From a virus, in the IMG/VR virus record IMGVR_UViG_3300007516_000199, positions 1-20,401 of that record: 20,401 nt of DNA. One strand, written 5' to 3'. Each line of letters begins with the position of its first letter. Position 1 is the stretch's first letter. Made by a program: the position numbers and the translations under genes. The notes under the pieces were generated by a model. It was not told the origin of the DNA. It ran no database searches and saw only the letters and a program-made list of their open reading frames with translations. This document shows, piece after piece, positions 7,056 through 15,603 of this stretch.

Positions 7056-8107
7056 TGCCAGAAATAGCAATAATAAGTCCAAACGGCGCTAATACACATA
7101 GCGTTGCTCTTGAAAGAAAGAAAAGCAATAAACAAATTTTCACCAATATAATTGATGAAGACTTCATTGAATTTATTATTAAACAAGAGCCATCGGATAT
7201 AGTCATCGAAGATATAGTCATTGAAGATTTAATCAGCGATGAACTATCAAGTACAATGAATGGTTTAAGATTAAGAAAAGGTGCTAACTTAAAATCTTTA
7301 ATAATACCTCAAGTTCTTGCCAAAATTAATGAAAATAATGCTATAACTGTTGAATGCTGGTTCAAGTATAGATTAAGTGGAGAATTTATACCCAATCTTT
7401 ACGCTTATTTATTTTCTTTCGGTAGTCCAAGCACGCCAAATTCATTTACCATTAATCTATCAAGAGATGTTGACATTAGAGGTGTATTAGATATTGCTTA
7501 TGCATCACACAATGTTTTCACGAAAAGAACCAATATTCCCATCAAGAACAATCATTTTTACTACGTATTTTGTTCGATAGGAAGAAGTTTTACTGATTCC
7601 GAAGGTGAAGTTATTCCAGCTGATAGTCAACAGCGAATGATAGTAAACATATATGATTTCACCGATGATATTTGGTATTATAGAAGGACCGAAACAGATA
7701 ATCAATATACACTTTCAAATCCAATAGCTTTTACAGATACTGCTAACAACTTCATTGCAAAAATTGGTGATTTCGTTTTCCCCGAAGCTGCTAATATAGG
7801 CATAAGAGGATTTGATGGCGATGTATTTGGTTTAAGACTATGGAACAAATATGTATCTGATTTTGATGTAATCGACCAATTAAAGCAATTGAAAAATCCA
7901 CTAATAATTAACGGTTTGAATATGACAGAAGACAATTTAATAATTAACATGGATTTTAATGACGCCTCAGGCCAAAATATTTTATATGATATATCTGGCA
8001 AAGGACTTGATATGAATTATCTTAATGCCGACAATCAACCAATACAAGAACAAGATAAGCCACTACCACAATGGATAACTGAAAAATCAATATTTAACGA
8101 TGACTAA
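7055..8107 (+). CDS. LamG/concanavalin-A-like baseplate-associated protein
   Basis: The 350-residue protein looks like a single LamG/ConA-type jelly roll on a short linker. Strands and signatures include LRLRKGANL (about 71-79), NNAITVECWFKY (about 92-103), a FSFGSPSTPNSFTINLS pair, FIAKIGDF, and FDGDVFGLRLWNKYVSDFDV (about 252-271), the last being the usual closing segment of these domains. The tail DNLIINMDFND...DISGKGLDM is also typical. Such folds bind glycans in adhesins and tail fibres. The N-terminal linker (about 36-62) is acidic and carries a tandem DIVIE duplication. It starts on the last base of the previous gene and overlaps the gp7-like gene by 8 bp, and that neighbour contains a similar LamG-like insertion. 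No catalytic site for a glycanase is evident. Confidence 0.75.
   Translation: MPEIAIISPNGANTHSVALERKKSNKQIFTNIIDEDFIEFIIKQEPSDIVIEDIVIEDLISDELSSTMNGLRLRKGANLKSLIIPQVLAKINENNAITVECWFKYRLSGEFIPNLYAYLFSFGSPSTPNSFTINLSRDVDIRGVLDIAYASHNVFTKRTNIPIKNNHFYYVFCSIGRSFTDSEGEVIPADSQQRMIVNIYDFTDDIWYYRRTETDNQYTLSNPIAFTDTANNFIAKIGDFVFPEAANIGIRGFDGDVFGLRLWNKYVSDFDVIDQLKQLKNPLIINGLNMTEDNLIINMDFNDASGQNILYDISGKGLDMNYLNADNQPIQEQDKPLPQWITEKSIFNDD
7196..7225 (+). repeat. 15-bp tandem duplication inside the LamG-like gene
   Basis: Two direct copies of a 15-base unit (7196-7210 and 7211-7225) differ at one base, C against T, and encode DIVIE twice in the acidic N-terminal linker. The third-position difference is silent. 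This looks like a simple slippage duplication that keeps frame. Confidence 0.85.
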
Positions 8108-11100
8108 TATTGTACCATTCACATTAGAGTCATTTACTGGTTCTATAAACATTAATAATATTACCGCTTATTTAATTGATAGGCGAGGCGGTGGACGTAT
8201 TGCCTATACTTTTGTTTCTGGTGAATTTATTGAAGATGAAAGAAGCGTAGGCTCTTATAAACTAAATCTATCGAGACTGGCTAAGTCAGTTCAGCCGGGT
8301 AATTATACGCTCGTTGTTATGGGATTGGAACCACTAATAACCTCAACGATAACTGCTATCAGTCAAGGCAAATATGAAGTAAAAATTTCATTATCTGAAT
8401 TATCTAAATTTGAAGATGTCAAATCAGAATTAATTTTTACGCATGATTTAGTTTCAGATGAAGACACATACACGATTGTTAATGTTTATGTCAACGAAGA
8501 AGAACTTGTTCTTAAGCTTATAAAGCCGTTGACGACAGAAAAAGTCGGCGATAATGTTCAAGTAAGTCGTAGATTATTCGAAAATACAAAAATTCCCGTA
8601 CGTGTCGAAAAAGAAAAAGATGTATTAAATAACCTTGAATTTCTTTTGAATGCCAATACATCAATCATCGAACAACAAACCGATGAATATAGTTTTACGG
8701 ATTTGTTTGGTTCGGGAAATATGTCGGAATCAATAAGACATGAGTTTCTTAGGTTAAAAAATGACACGCAGCTTAATATCGACTATAGTGATTTTAGTAA
8801 TCATACCTATTTTGCATCAGCACAAACTACTCTTGATACTGCTTACAATAAAATTAAACAATTTATTGATTATGAATCAATAAAATTTAATTTCGAAAAT
8901 AGTAATCTTAAATCTATTCATGATAGTTATGATAATTTACAGCGTGAGATGATGCACGATTTCACTGGTTATGAATGGCATGTTTTTAGTACTGGTTATC
9001 CACATTTGGGCGTGGGAACATCATCGCTGCTTCACTATACAACAAGTCAAGTTAGTGGTTGGTATGTTGTACAAAGTTATTCAGCTTCTAAATGGGATGA
9101 TGAAAACGGCGCTCAGTTATGGCAGCATATACCAAATTATTATTTTATGAATGATGATTATTCTTTTATGTATAATATTATTCATGTTAAAGCAACTCAT
9201 TTTGATTACATTAAACAACATGTTGACCAATTAGTTAATTTTGTAAATGCTAATTATGATGGAATTGACATGCCTCCCAATGAATTAATTTGGGTGCTTG
9301 GAAAATTTATAGGTTTTGAACTTCATGATGGAAATTCTCTAAAGTCGTTATCACAATATTTACTTGGTGAAAATGTTTCAGGTTCAAATGCAACGGTGCC
9401 ATTAAGAACAATGACACATAAGCTTTGGCAAAGAATAATCAATAATATAACTTACATTTTCAAAACTAAAGGTTCAAAAGAATCAGTCAGAGCTCTATTA
9501 AATTCTTATGGAATACCAGCAGATGTTCTTCAATTTAATGAAGCCGTTATCGGAGGAGCTACAACAGAGACAGGTTCACTTGAAACATTTTATCATCCAA
9601 TTAAATCATCACGATTTATCAATGTTGGCAATAATGATGGTCAATTGAGTTTTGATATAATAGATTTTATTGGTTCAGGTTCAGATAATAGTGGAGCAAG
9701 AACATTTGAATTAAATTGTAAATTACATCCAAGCGCACTTGGCGGTCTATCTAATATTAATCCTTTATTTACTAATTTACCATTAGAAAATGGAATTTTT
9801 ATTGTAAAAAATACTCCAACTTTAGAACCAGCAATACAATTAATGGGTGAAACTGCCGAAATTGGTGATGGTACATTTTCAGCTTCGCAATTATTTAATG
9901 ATAAGTTTTTCTATATTGCCTTTGGAACTGATAGAGATGACCCTACATTAGCAGTTACGAGTAATTCTTTTTTTAGAATAATACAATACGATGAAGATGG
10001 AATTTTAGCTTATAATACTGGATTTTCTTCTCGAACATTTACCGATGGTCAGCAAATGAGTGGATTTACAAATTACACATCTAATCCAACATGGTCATGG
10101 AATGCTGGTTCTGATTTTGCATCTATGTCAGTTATGGAATTTCGTTTATGGGATAGAGCATTAACAGAAACAGAGATGCTTCAACATGCACAAGATTTCA
10201 AAAGCATTATGCTCGAAGAACCATTGAGTAATTTAGGAACAGTTGATGAAAGATGGAATCTTCGAGACTTACGTGCTCAGTATCATCTTGACGACAATAT
10301 TGATTTGGATATTGATAGTATCAATACTCTAAGAAATTCATCTGTTAATCCAATTGATATCAGAATGACAAATACCAACTACGGTGCCATTTCTCATCCA
10401 ACCGTTTCATATTGGGGAAGACTTGTAAAAAATACAAAAACATTCGTTCCTTCAGTAATCGGAAATAGATATGATAGAAAAATTCGTATTGTATCTGGTA
10501 CTGAATCACCTAACATTAGTGATTTACCTGTAATTGACGCAGTATGGTCACCGGTTCATGCTATCGACCGTGATATACTTGAAACAATTGCCAATCTTGA
10601 TTTTAATGATTTGCTTGGAGACCCTTCTGAATATTATTCTGGAAGTTATCATAAACTAAAAGCATATCGTGACAATTATTTCAATAAGTATTTTGGAAGC
10701 TATGATTACAATAAGTTTATTAAATTAGCTACAAATATGGACCGTAGTCTTAAAAATTCAATTCAACAATTGATTCCTGCACGAGCTAAATTGAATTTCG
10801 GTCTTCAGATAGGCAGTCATATGCTTGAACGTAATAAGTTTCAATTCAGAAATATAAACGTGCAAATTCAACCAAAACCTTCAGGTAGTATCGATGAAGG
10901 TAATTGGTATGCTACTTACGCACAGAGTTATCTTGAACAAATAGGCAATTTTAACTTTGACTCAATGGAATTTATTGGTAAATTTCCTTATATAGTCGTT
11001 CAAGATGGCCACCCGGGTCCTTGGGAACTTAATGTTGAAGGTGAAACACATACAGCTGGTTTATATCAAACTTTTTACCAATCTGCTATATTTAATACGG

Positions 11101-11258
11101 CATCACTTAAAAACTATCAGCAAAATTATATGTACGCATATGAAGAAATAGCATATGCAACATATCTTGGGACTATTAACCGAGATATTGATTACGTAAC
11201 AACAGCATCGGCATGGGTAACAAGTTCTACATTTGGTGAGCAAATTGTTATCAAGTAA
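8100..11258 (+). CDS. gp7-like giant baseplate wedge protein with LamG-like insertion
   Basis: At 1052 residues this is close to T4 gp7 (1032 residues), the large wedge protein that spans the baseplate. The N-terminal 110 residues are beta-rich. Residues about 185-270 hold a conserved helical block (SIRHEFLRLKNDTQLNIDYSDF-like start, then TTLDTAYNKIKQFIDYESIKF). About 434-475, LWQRIINNITYIFKTKGSKE followed by SVRALLNSYGIP is a hallmark of phage tail proteins of the gp7 / tail protein I type. About 530-700 form a LamG/ConA-like insertion, from ARTFELNCKLHPS to MEFRLWDRALTETEM. The C-terminal region (about 859-916, NYFNKYFGSYDYNKFIKLA, then LIPARAKLNFG) resumes the tail-protein pattern. It overlaps the preceding gene by 8 bp. 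The family call comes from motif and context; the LamG insertion could serve receptor binding. Confidence 0.82.
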   Translation: MTNIVPFTLESFTGSININNITAYLIDRRGGGRIAYTFVSGEFIEDERSVGSYKLNLSRLAKSVQPGNYTLVVMGLEPLITSTITAISQGKYEVKISLSELSKFEDVKSELIFTHDLVSDEDTYTIVNVYVNEEELVLKLIKPLTTEKVGDNVQVSRRLFENTKIPVRVEKEKDVLNNLEFLLNANTSIIEQQTDEYSFTDLFGSGNMSESIRHEFLRLKNDTQLNIDYSDFSNHTYFASAQTTLDTAYNKIKQFIDYESIKFNFENSNLKSIHDSYDNLQREMMHDFTGYEWHVFSTGYPHLGVGTSSLLHYTTSQVSGWYVVQSYSASKWDDENGAQLWQHIPNYYFMNDDYSFMYNIIHVKATHFDYIKQHVDQLVNFVNANYDGIDMPPNELIWVLGKFIGFELHDGNSLKSLSQYLLGENVSGSNATVPLRTMTHKLWQRIINNITYIFKTKGSKESVRALLNSYGIPADVLQFNEAVIGGATTETGSLETFYHPIKSSRFINVGNNDGQLSFDIIDFIGSGSDNSGARTFELNCKLHPSALGGLSNINPLFTNLPLENGIFIVKNTPTLEPAIQLMGETAEIGDGTFSASQLFNDKFFYIAFGTDRDDPTLAVTSNSFFRIIQYDEDGILAYNTGFSSRTFTDGQQMSGFTNYTSNPTWSWNAGSDFASMSVMEFRLWDRALTETEMLQHAQDFKSIMLEEPLSNLGTVDERWNLRDLRAQYHLDDNIDLDIDSINTLRNSSVNPIDIRMTNTNYGAISHPTVSYWGRLVKNTKTFVPSVIGNRYDRKIRIVSGTESPNISDLPVIDAVWSPVHAIDRDILETIANLDFNDLLGDPSEYYSGSYHKLKAYRDNYFNKYFGSYDYNKFIKLATNMDRSLKNSIQQLIPARAKLNFGLQIGSHMLERNKFQFRNINVQIQPKPSGSIDEGNWYATYAQSYLEQIGNFNFDSMEFIGKFPYIVVQDGHPGPWELNVEGETHTAGLYQTFYQSAIFNTASLKNYQQNYMYAYEEIAYATYLGTINRDIDYVTTASAWVTSSTFGEQIVIK

Positions 11259-11289
11259 GATAATTAAAATAGATACATAGAAAATATCT

Positions 11290-11295
11290 AAGGAG
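11290..11295 (+). promoter_or_regulatory. Strong Shine-Dalgarno site
   Basis: AAGGAG lies eight bases before the ATG at 11304, in a 45-bp gap. It is the best ribosome binding site in the window; most upstream genes rely on overlapping starts instead. It suggests high, independent translation of the 221-residue structural protein. Confidence 0.75.
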
Positions 11296-11303
11296 AACAA
11301 AAA

Positions 11304-11969
11304 ATGGGATTCTTAAATCCAGAAGAACAAATTGTCAATGCAACATTGACTAAAAAAGGCCGTGAACTACTCGCTAAGGGTGACGGTCGATTCAAAATTT
11401 CTAAATTTGCAATTAGCGATGATGAAATTGATTATTCCCAATGGAATACAGACCATGTTTCAGGTAGTGATTGGTATGGCGAGGTTATCGAAGCATCACC
11501 TATCTTTGAAGCTTTACCTGACGAAACAATAGTTATGCGATATAAATTAGTAACGCTTCCAAAAGGTTCAACTTCAATTCCGTATGTTGTTGTTTCACCA
11601 GCATTCATGTCATTGACTTATCTCGCCCGTGGTATTGTTAAACCTTCAACACTGAATGGTGGTCCGGGATATAATGACGCAAACGGCGGTTATACTTGCA
11701 TTCTCCATAACAAATCCATTGCATCGCTTCGAGCAACAAGAGTTGCACCGGGACAAACTCCAAGAAATTTACAGATTTCAGAAGCGTTTAACGATGAAAC
11801 AGCAGTTAATTCAGAATTTGCTGTTGGTCTCGAATTTGAAATAGTTGCTAAAAATGTTACTAATATAGCAGCAGCTTCTCGTACTTCGCTTATTACTGTT
11901 TATGGTAATGAATCAGGCACAAGTGCTGTGTTGACATTAACAATAACACCACCTCCACACATAAGCTAA
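11304..11969 (+). CDS. conserved phage structural protein, 221 residues
   Basis: The N-terminus FLNPEEQIVNATLTKKGREL (3-22) followed by KGDGRFKISKFAISDDEIDYSQW is a pattern I recognise from uncharacterised structural proteins of large myophages, where it sits near baseplate genes. Residues 1-105 should form a compact conserved domain. From about 106 the sequence changes to a beta-sandwich-like region with low-complexity Ser/Thr/Ala content, ending ESGTSAVLTLTITPPP, which resembles an Ig-like strand ending. The strong AAGGAG at 11290-11295 indicates that many copies may be made. The exact place in the virion is unknown. There is no enzyme motif, signal peptide or membrane segment. Confidence 0.75.
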   Translation: MGFLNPEEQIVNATLTKKGRELLAKGDGRFKISKFAISDDEIDYSQWNTDHVSGSDWYGEVIEASPIFEALPDETIVMRYKLVTLPKGSTSIPYVVVSPAFMSLTYLARGIVKPSTLNGGPGYNDANGGYTCILHNKSIASLRATRVAPGQTPRNLQISEAFNDETAVNSEFAVGLEFEIVAKNVTNIAAASRTSLITVYGNESGTSAVLTLTITPPPHIS

Positions 11970-11982
11970 AAGGAAGATAAAG

Positions 11983-13035
11983 ATGGCTGAAAATAATACA
12001 CAGCAACAAAACAACGCGAGCGTAGCTTTTCCAGCGACAACACCTTCCCAAGTAATTGGTTCATATTCAAATTATTTTAAGATATTTGATATTGATAATG
12101 ATGTTGTCACAAATCAAAATATTGTAACTGCTCCATTGTTTGGCAGCGAAATTACAAAAATCGGTCCTTTCTTTCATCCAGTAGGATTTAATGTATCTGC
12201 ATCGGTAATGCCAATGTACGACGCAGAAGGTTCTTCAACTGCATCTAAAGTATATGATGCAGTATTTGGAGTTTTATCAGGAACTGAAATACTATCGGAA
12301 GTTCAGCCGGAACATCATGCTGCTTATTCTGCATTGAGAATTTCTTTGATTGATAGTCCTACGACATCATCATTGCTTATGAGTGATATATTTGGTAGCA
12401 CTGGTTCAAATGCCGTAGTTGCTATTTCTTTTGCTCGAGCAAATTACAAACAACAACTTGACCCCGGAAACTGGGAAATACAAATTAATAGCGGCGTCGT
12501 TGCTTCTGTTTCAAAAAGCGGCGTTTATATTGATAATAGTTCTGTTGCTACTGGTTCATATGGAAAAGCTGGTTATCGTACACAAATAGTTAGTGGTAAC
12601 CTTGACGCTGGACCATATAATACAGTTGCGCTTGGTTATTGTTATCATGACCTTGGATTATTGTTATTTAATGCTAACGATAAATATATTGGAGCTTCTC
12701 CATTCGGCAAAATCATAATTTCTGCTTCAGCTGTTTCTGCATCTGCAGCATTAGTAGCAGTAATTGAAGGTCGTTCTCTTGTTCGATTAAATTCAACAAA
12801 CTATTTTTGCCGAGCAAATAATAGAGAATTCAATTACTCAACTAATCCAACATTTGCTAATGCTGGAACAGGAGAATTGTACATCACTGAGTTTAAGACA
12901 AATCCGAATACATATTGTACGACAATTGGACTATACAATGATGATAATGAATTACTTGCGGTGGCAAAAATGAGTCAACCTATTCAGAAAAGTTTTGATA
13001 GAGAATTTGTAGTTCGTGTTCGTATGGACTATTAA
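11983..13035 (+). CDS. structural protein with C-terminal GLYNDxNELL domain (paralogue 1)
   Basis: A 350-residue beta-rich protein of probable virion role. Its first 20 residues are Gln/Asn/Thr-rich and likely disordered. The last 90 residues hold NSTNYFCRANNREFNYSTNP (about 269-288) and TTIGLYNDDNELLAVAKMSQ (about 313-332), followed by a charged strand ending VRVRMDY. This module recurs in the next gene and in structural proteins of other large myophages that I recall. An Ala/Ser-rich strand pair (about 245-262) precedes it. An AAAGGAAG-type Shine-Dalgarno sits about nine bases upstream of the ATG. The position after the gp7-like gene suggests a baseplate or fibre-attachment component, analogous in place to T4 gp8-gp10, but no homology to those is visible by eye. 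Confidence 0.75.
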   Translation: MAENNTQQQNNASVAFPATTPSQVIGSYSNYFKIFDIDNDVVTNQNIVTAPLFGSEITKIGPFFHPVGFNVSASVMPMYDAEGSSTASKVYDAVFGVLSGTEILSEVQPEHHAAYSALRISLIDSPTTSSLLMSDIFGSTGSNAVVAISFARANYKQQLDPGNWEIQINSGVVASVSKSGVYIDNSSVATGSYGKAGYRTQIVSGNLDAGPYNTVALGYCYHDLGLLLFNANDKYIGASPFGKIIISASAVSASAALVAVIEGRSLVRLNSTNYFCRANNREFNYSTNPTFANAGTGELYITEFKTNPNTYCTTIGLYNDDNELLAVAKMSQPIQKSFDREFVVRVRMDY

Positions 13036-13068
13036 TTGAACTGTTGCTATTTAACATGCGCTTAAATT

Positions 13069-13983
13069 ATGATTAAAAACTTTGATAGTATAGAAGAAGG
13101 ATTTCCAGTTGTAACTGAAAGTCAAGAAACATCAGCGCAGAAATTTGAAAGAATGGCTGGAGAAGCAACCGTATCTTATTTTCAGCCTCAATTTTATTTA
13201 CCTGTCGAAGATTTTAATGACCGCATATATGAGTTTATTGCTCATAAATCATACAACGTAACAATAACATCGGGCGCGGTAGATAATAATGACATTTTAT
13301 TTTATCAGGTATCTCCAAATAATGCTAATAGTGATAAAGGTTATTATCAAATTCTAAAGACTGCAGCATCTCAATCAGCTGAACGATTTGCTGCTTATCC
13401 AACTACTGGTTCTAATAAAGTTGACATAGCTTCTGGAGGATTACTTATTTCTATTCCTTCAAATAGACTTGGCGAAGGAATAGAAATAGGTTCAGTATCA
13501 GTGACATATGATGTTACTGGATTTACACTTGTTACTACAGATTCTTTACGCGATGACGGACAAGGCAATTTGATTGGTGAGAATTCTTCACCACCTCTTG
13601 TCGGTTCTGTATTTTATGGTCATGGAATTATATTCATACCTGATAGAAATCCTGATTCATTATGGTCAAAATTTGGTGATGATGCTGGTGATTACATTAC
13701 TCTTGAATATCGTTCGAAAGTACCTATTCGAGAACATAATTGGTATTGTCACATTCCTCAAGGAGCGTTTAATTTTAGTTATAATCCAACATCACATGAT
13801 AATCCAGCCAGCGATACTGGAAGTACGGCAATTAAGCGAAAAAATATACCGTTCCAACCATATATTTCATCTGTTGGATTATACAATGATAGAAATGAAT
13901 TACTTGTTATTGCTAAATTGGCGAAACCAATAAAAAAAACAGTCGACATGGATTTGTCATTTCATATTCGTATCGACTTTTAA
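13069..13983 (+). CDS. structural protein with C-terminal GLYNDxNELL domain (paralogue 2)
   Basis: A 304-residue, beta-rich protein whose C-terminal 85 residues are related to those of the preceding protein: NWYCHIPQGAFNFSYNPTS (about 224-242) aligns with its NREFNYSTNP segment, and SSVGLYNDRNELLVIAKLAK (about 267-286) with its GLYNDDNELL segment; both end in a basic-aromatic strand (RIDF against RMDY). The N-terminal two thirds differ. The start is fixed by an in-frame TAA two codons upstream, but there is no clear Shine-Dalgarno in the 33-bp gap. Probably a baseplate or tail structural component forming a pair with the previous product. A hairpin follows its stop codon. Confidence 0.75.
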   Translation: MIKNFDSIEEGFPVVTESQETSAQKFERMAGEATVSYFQPQFYLPVEDFNDRIYEFIAHKSYNVTITSGAVDNNDILFYQVSPNNANSDKGYYQILKTAASQSAERFAAYPTTGSNKVDIASGGLLISIPSNRLGEGIEIGSVSVTYDVTGFTLVTTDSLRDDGQGNLIGENSSPPLVGSVFYGHGIIFIPDRNPDSLWSKFGDDAGDYITLEYRSKVPIREHNWYCHIPQGAFNFSYNPTSHDNPASDTGSTAIKRKNIPFQPYISSVGLYNDRNELLVIAKLAKPIKKTVDMDLSFHIRIDF

Positions 13984-14005
13984 CATAAGAAAAGTAAAAT
14001 GTAAA

Positions 14006-14031
14006 GGAGCGCCTCTATACTGAGGCGTTTC
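14006..14031 (+). terminator. Hairpin, probable weak intrinsic terminator
   Basis: CGCCTC (14010-14015) pairs with GAGGCG (14022-14027) around a six-base loop, and flanking bases 14006-14009 extend the stem with 14028-14031 using two G-U pairs. Only three T residues follow the GC core, so termination may be partial. It divides the structural genes from the resolvase gene, whose Shine-Dalgarno (TAGGAG, around 14037-14042) lies just downstream. A processing or regulatory hairpin is the alternative. Confidence 0.55.
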
Positions 14032-14050
14032 AATTATAGGAGAGCAAAAT

Positions 14051-14626
14051 ATGATTTTAGGTCTTGATATTAGCACAACAGCTGTCGGTTGGTGTTTAAC
14101 TAAGGTTGCTGAAAGTAAAGAAATAATTATCGTTGACGGTGGGTTCTGGAAGAATGATAATAGAGACATCTATGACAACGCAGAAGAGTCAATCAAGCGC
14201 ATAGATGATATTATTGACCGCTTCAAGTCATCAATCAATCTGGTGGTCGTAGAAGACTCTGCAAAGAAATTTACGCAAGGAAAATCAAGTGCCGATACCT
14301 TATTCAAACTTTTTTCTGTAAATTCTATTATTTGTTATCACATATCTAAAATCAGAAAATATAAGGCTATTCGGCTCGCGCCAGCTTCGGCTCGTAAAGC
14401 AGCTTGGGGAACTACATTTTTGTCAAAGATAGAACGCGAAATGACTTTTCCTGATATTGCAAAGACAAATCAGCGTAAACATCAGATTTATCTTGCAGCA
14501 GTTAAAAAATATGGTGAAAGATTAGAAGAGTTTATCGTTATTAACCGAAGGTCAGATAAAATGGTTAAGGAAAACTATGATTTTATTGATAGCTTAACAC
14601 TATCGCGCGCAGGCTGGATAATATAG
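14051..14626 (+). CDS. RuvC-like Holliday junction resolvase
   Basis: The 191-residue protein has the RNase H-like nuclease layout of RuvC. The first strand MILGLDISTTAVGW supplies D6; LVVVED (64-69) supplies E68; and the C-terminal YDFIDSLTLSRAGW supplies a D177-x-x-D180 pair, as in the DxxDA ending of RuvC. These four acids would bind the two catalytic metal ions. RuvC enzymes cut four-way DNA junctions symmetrically; in a phage this would debranch replicating DNA before packaging. T4 uses the unrelated endonuclease VII for the same step. The gene has a good Shine-Dalgarno (TAGGAG) and lies upstream of primase and Mre11-Rad50, forming a DNA-metabolism group. Other RNase H-fold resolvases cannot be excluded. 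Confidence 0.83.
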   Translation: MILGLDISTTAVGWCLTKVAESKEIIIVDGGFWKNDNRDIYDNAEESIKRIDDIIDRFKSSINLVVVEDSAKKFTQGKSSADTLFKLFSVNSIICYHISKIRKYKAIRLAPASARKAAWGTTFLSKIEREMTFPDIAKTNQRKHQIYLAAVKKYGERLEEFIVINRRSDKMVKENYDFIDSLTLSRAGWII

Positions 14627-14663
14627 TTTGCCTTTTTAAGTTAAAGAGTTAGATTATCTTATA

Positions 14664-15602
14664 ATGGAAAATCAGATAATCAAGATTCTTAAAAAGTATT
14701 TAGGTGAGCATAAAAAACATAGCTCTATTCAATATAGCTTTGTTTGCCCTAAGTGTAAAAAGTCCGATAGATATAAACTTCAAGTGAATGTAAAAAAAAA
14801 TATGTTTCACTGTTGGGTTTGCGAATACAAGGGTCGTAATATAGTTAGTTTGCTTAAAAATTTGCAAGCGTCTGTAACAGACATGCAAGAACTCGCAAAA
14901 CTATTAGGTGTACCTGAAATTAAAGAAATTGAAGATACTCAATATAAAAGAATATCTTTACCATGCGATTTTAATTCTTTGTTGATGCCTCGAAAAACTA
15001 TTTATGCTAAAGCAGTTTATGATTACGCTATAAAACGGAAATTAACACCACAAATTATGGCCATGTATAATCTTGGCTATAGTCTTGAAGAAAAATATTT
15101 GAACTATCTAATCATTCCATCTTATAATATAAGTGGAGAGTTAAATTATTTTCAAGCACGTAATATTATTGATGATGATTGGCGTTCAAAATTTCTTAAT
15201 CCGCACGTTGAGCGTAATAAAATAATTCCTTTCGAACTATATGTTGACTGGAATGAACCAATTATCATAGTTGAAGGTTTCTTCGATATTAATCATTACC
15301 TTAATTGTTTACCATTATTAGGAAGTGCAATCGTCAAAAAAGACGAAGGAATACCTAAATTAGTTTTGACATTATTAGAATGCCAAACACCAAAAGTTTT
15401 CATCATGTTAGACCCGGACGCCATAAAAAAAGCGCATGATATTTGTCGTATACTTTATAATTATGGAATCGAAGTGTGGTTTGTTGACATATCACCTCAC
15501 AAAGACCCCGGAGTATTAAGCTATTCACAATATGAACATTTTATAGAAAATGCTATAAAAGTGAATGAGCACGTTTTATTTCAGATGAAAATGAGGAATT
15601 AA
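14664..15602 (+). CDS. DnaG-type DNA primase (zinc finger plus TOPRIM)
   Basis: The 312-residue protein has the two parts expected of a bacterial/phage primase. The N-terminal zinc-binding domain shows C28-x2-C31 and C50-x2-C53 (FVCPKCKKSDR and MFHCWVCEYKG). The TOPRIM fold shows E204 and D207 in IIIVEGFFDIN, the DxD pair D250/D252 in IMLDPDA, and a KDPG turn at 280-283 comparable to the GKDPDE region of DnaG. It would make RNA primers for lagging-strand synthesis. It is near T4 gp61 in length (342 residues) and lacks a C-terminal helicase domain, so a separate helicase must be encoded elsewhere. The gap before it lacks a strong Shine-Dalgarno; only an AAAGAG lies 15 bases upstream. The stop is one base from the next start. 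Confidence 0.88.
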   Translation: MENQIIKILKKYLGEHKKHSSIQYSFVCPKCKKSDRYKLQVNVKKNMFHCWVCEYKGRNIVSLLKNLQASVTDMQELAKLLGVPEIKEIEDTQYKRISLPCDFNSLLMPRKTIYAKAVYDYAIKRKLTPQIMAMYNLGYSLEEKYLNYLIIPSYNISGELNYFQARNIIDDDWRSKFLNPHVERNKIIPFELYVDWNEPIIIVEGFFDINHYLNCLPLLGSAIVKKDEGIPKLVLTLLECQTPKVFIMLDPDAIKKAHDICRILYNYGIEVWFVDISPHKDPGVLSYSQYEHFIENAIKVNEHVLFQMKMRN

Positions 15603-15603
15603 T

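Noticed and set aside
7702-8001. Minus-strand open frame opposite the LamG-like gene
   Set aside because: Antisense shadow of a well-supported gene, with no Shine-Dalgarno and no recognisable protein features.
13574-13933. Second + strand open frame inside the second paralogue gene
   Set aside because: Out of frame with the gene that carries the shared C-terminal domain; the translation is Ile/Leu-rich without structure, typical of a frame-shifted AT-rich gene.
14608-14638. Possible terminator AGGC...GCCTTTTT after the resolvase gene
   Set aside because: Only four or five base pairs around a loop of about 15 bases; too weak to call despite the T run.
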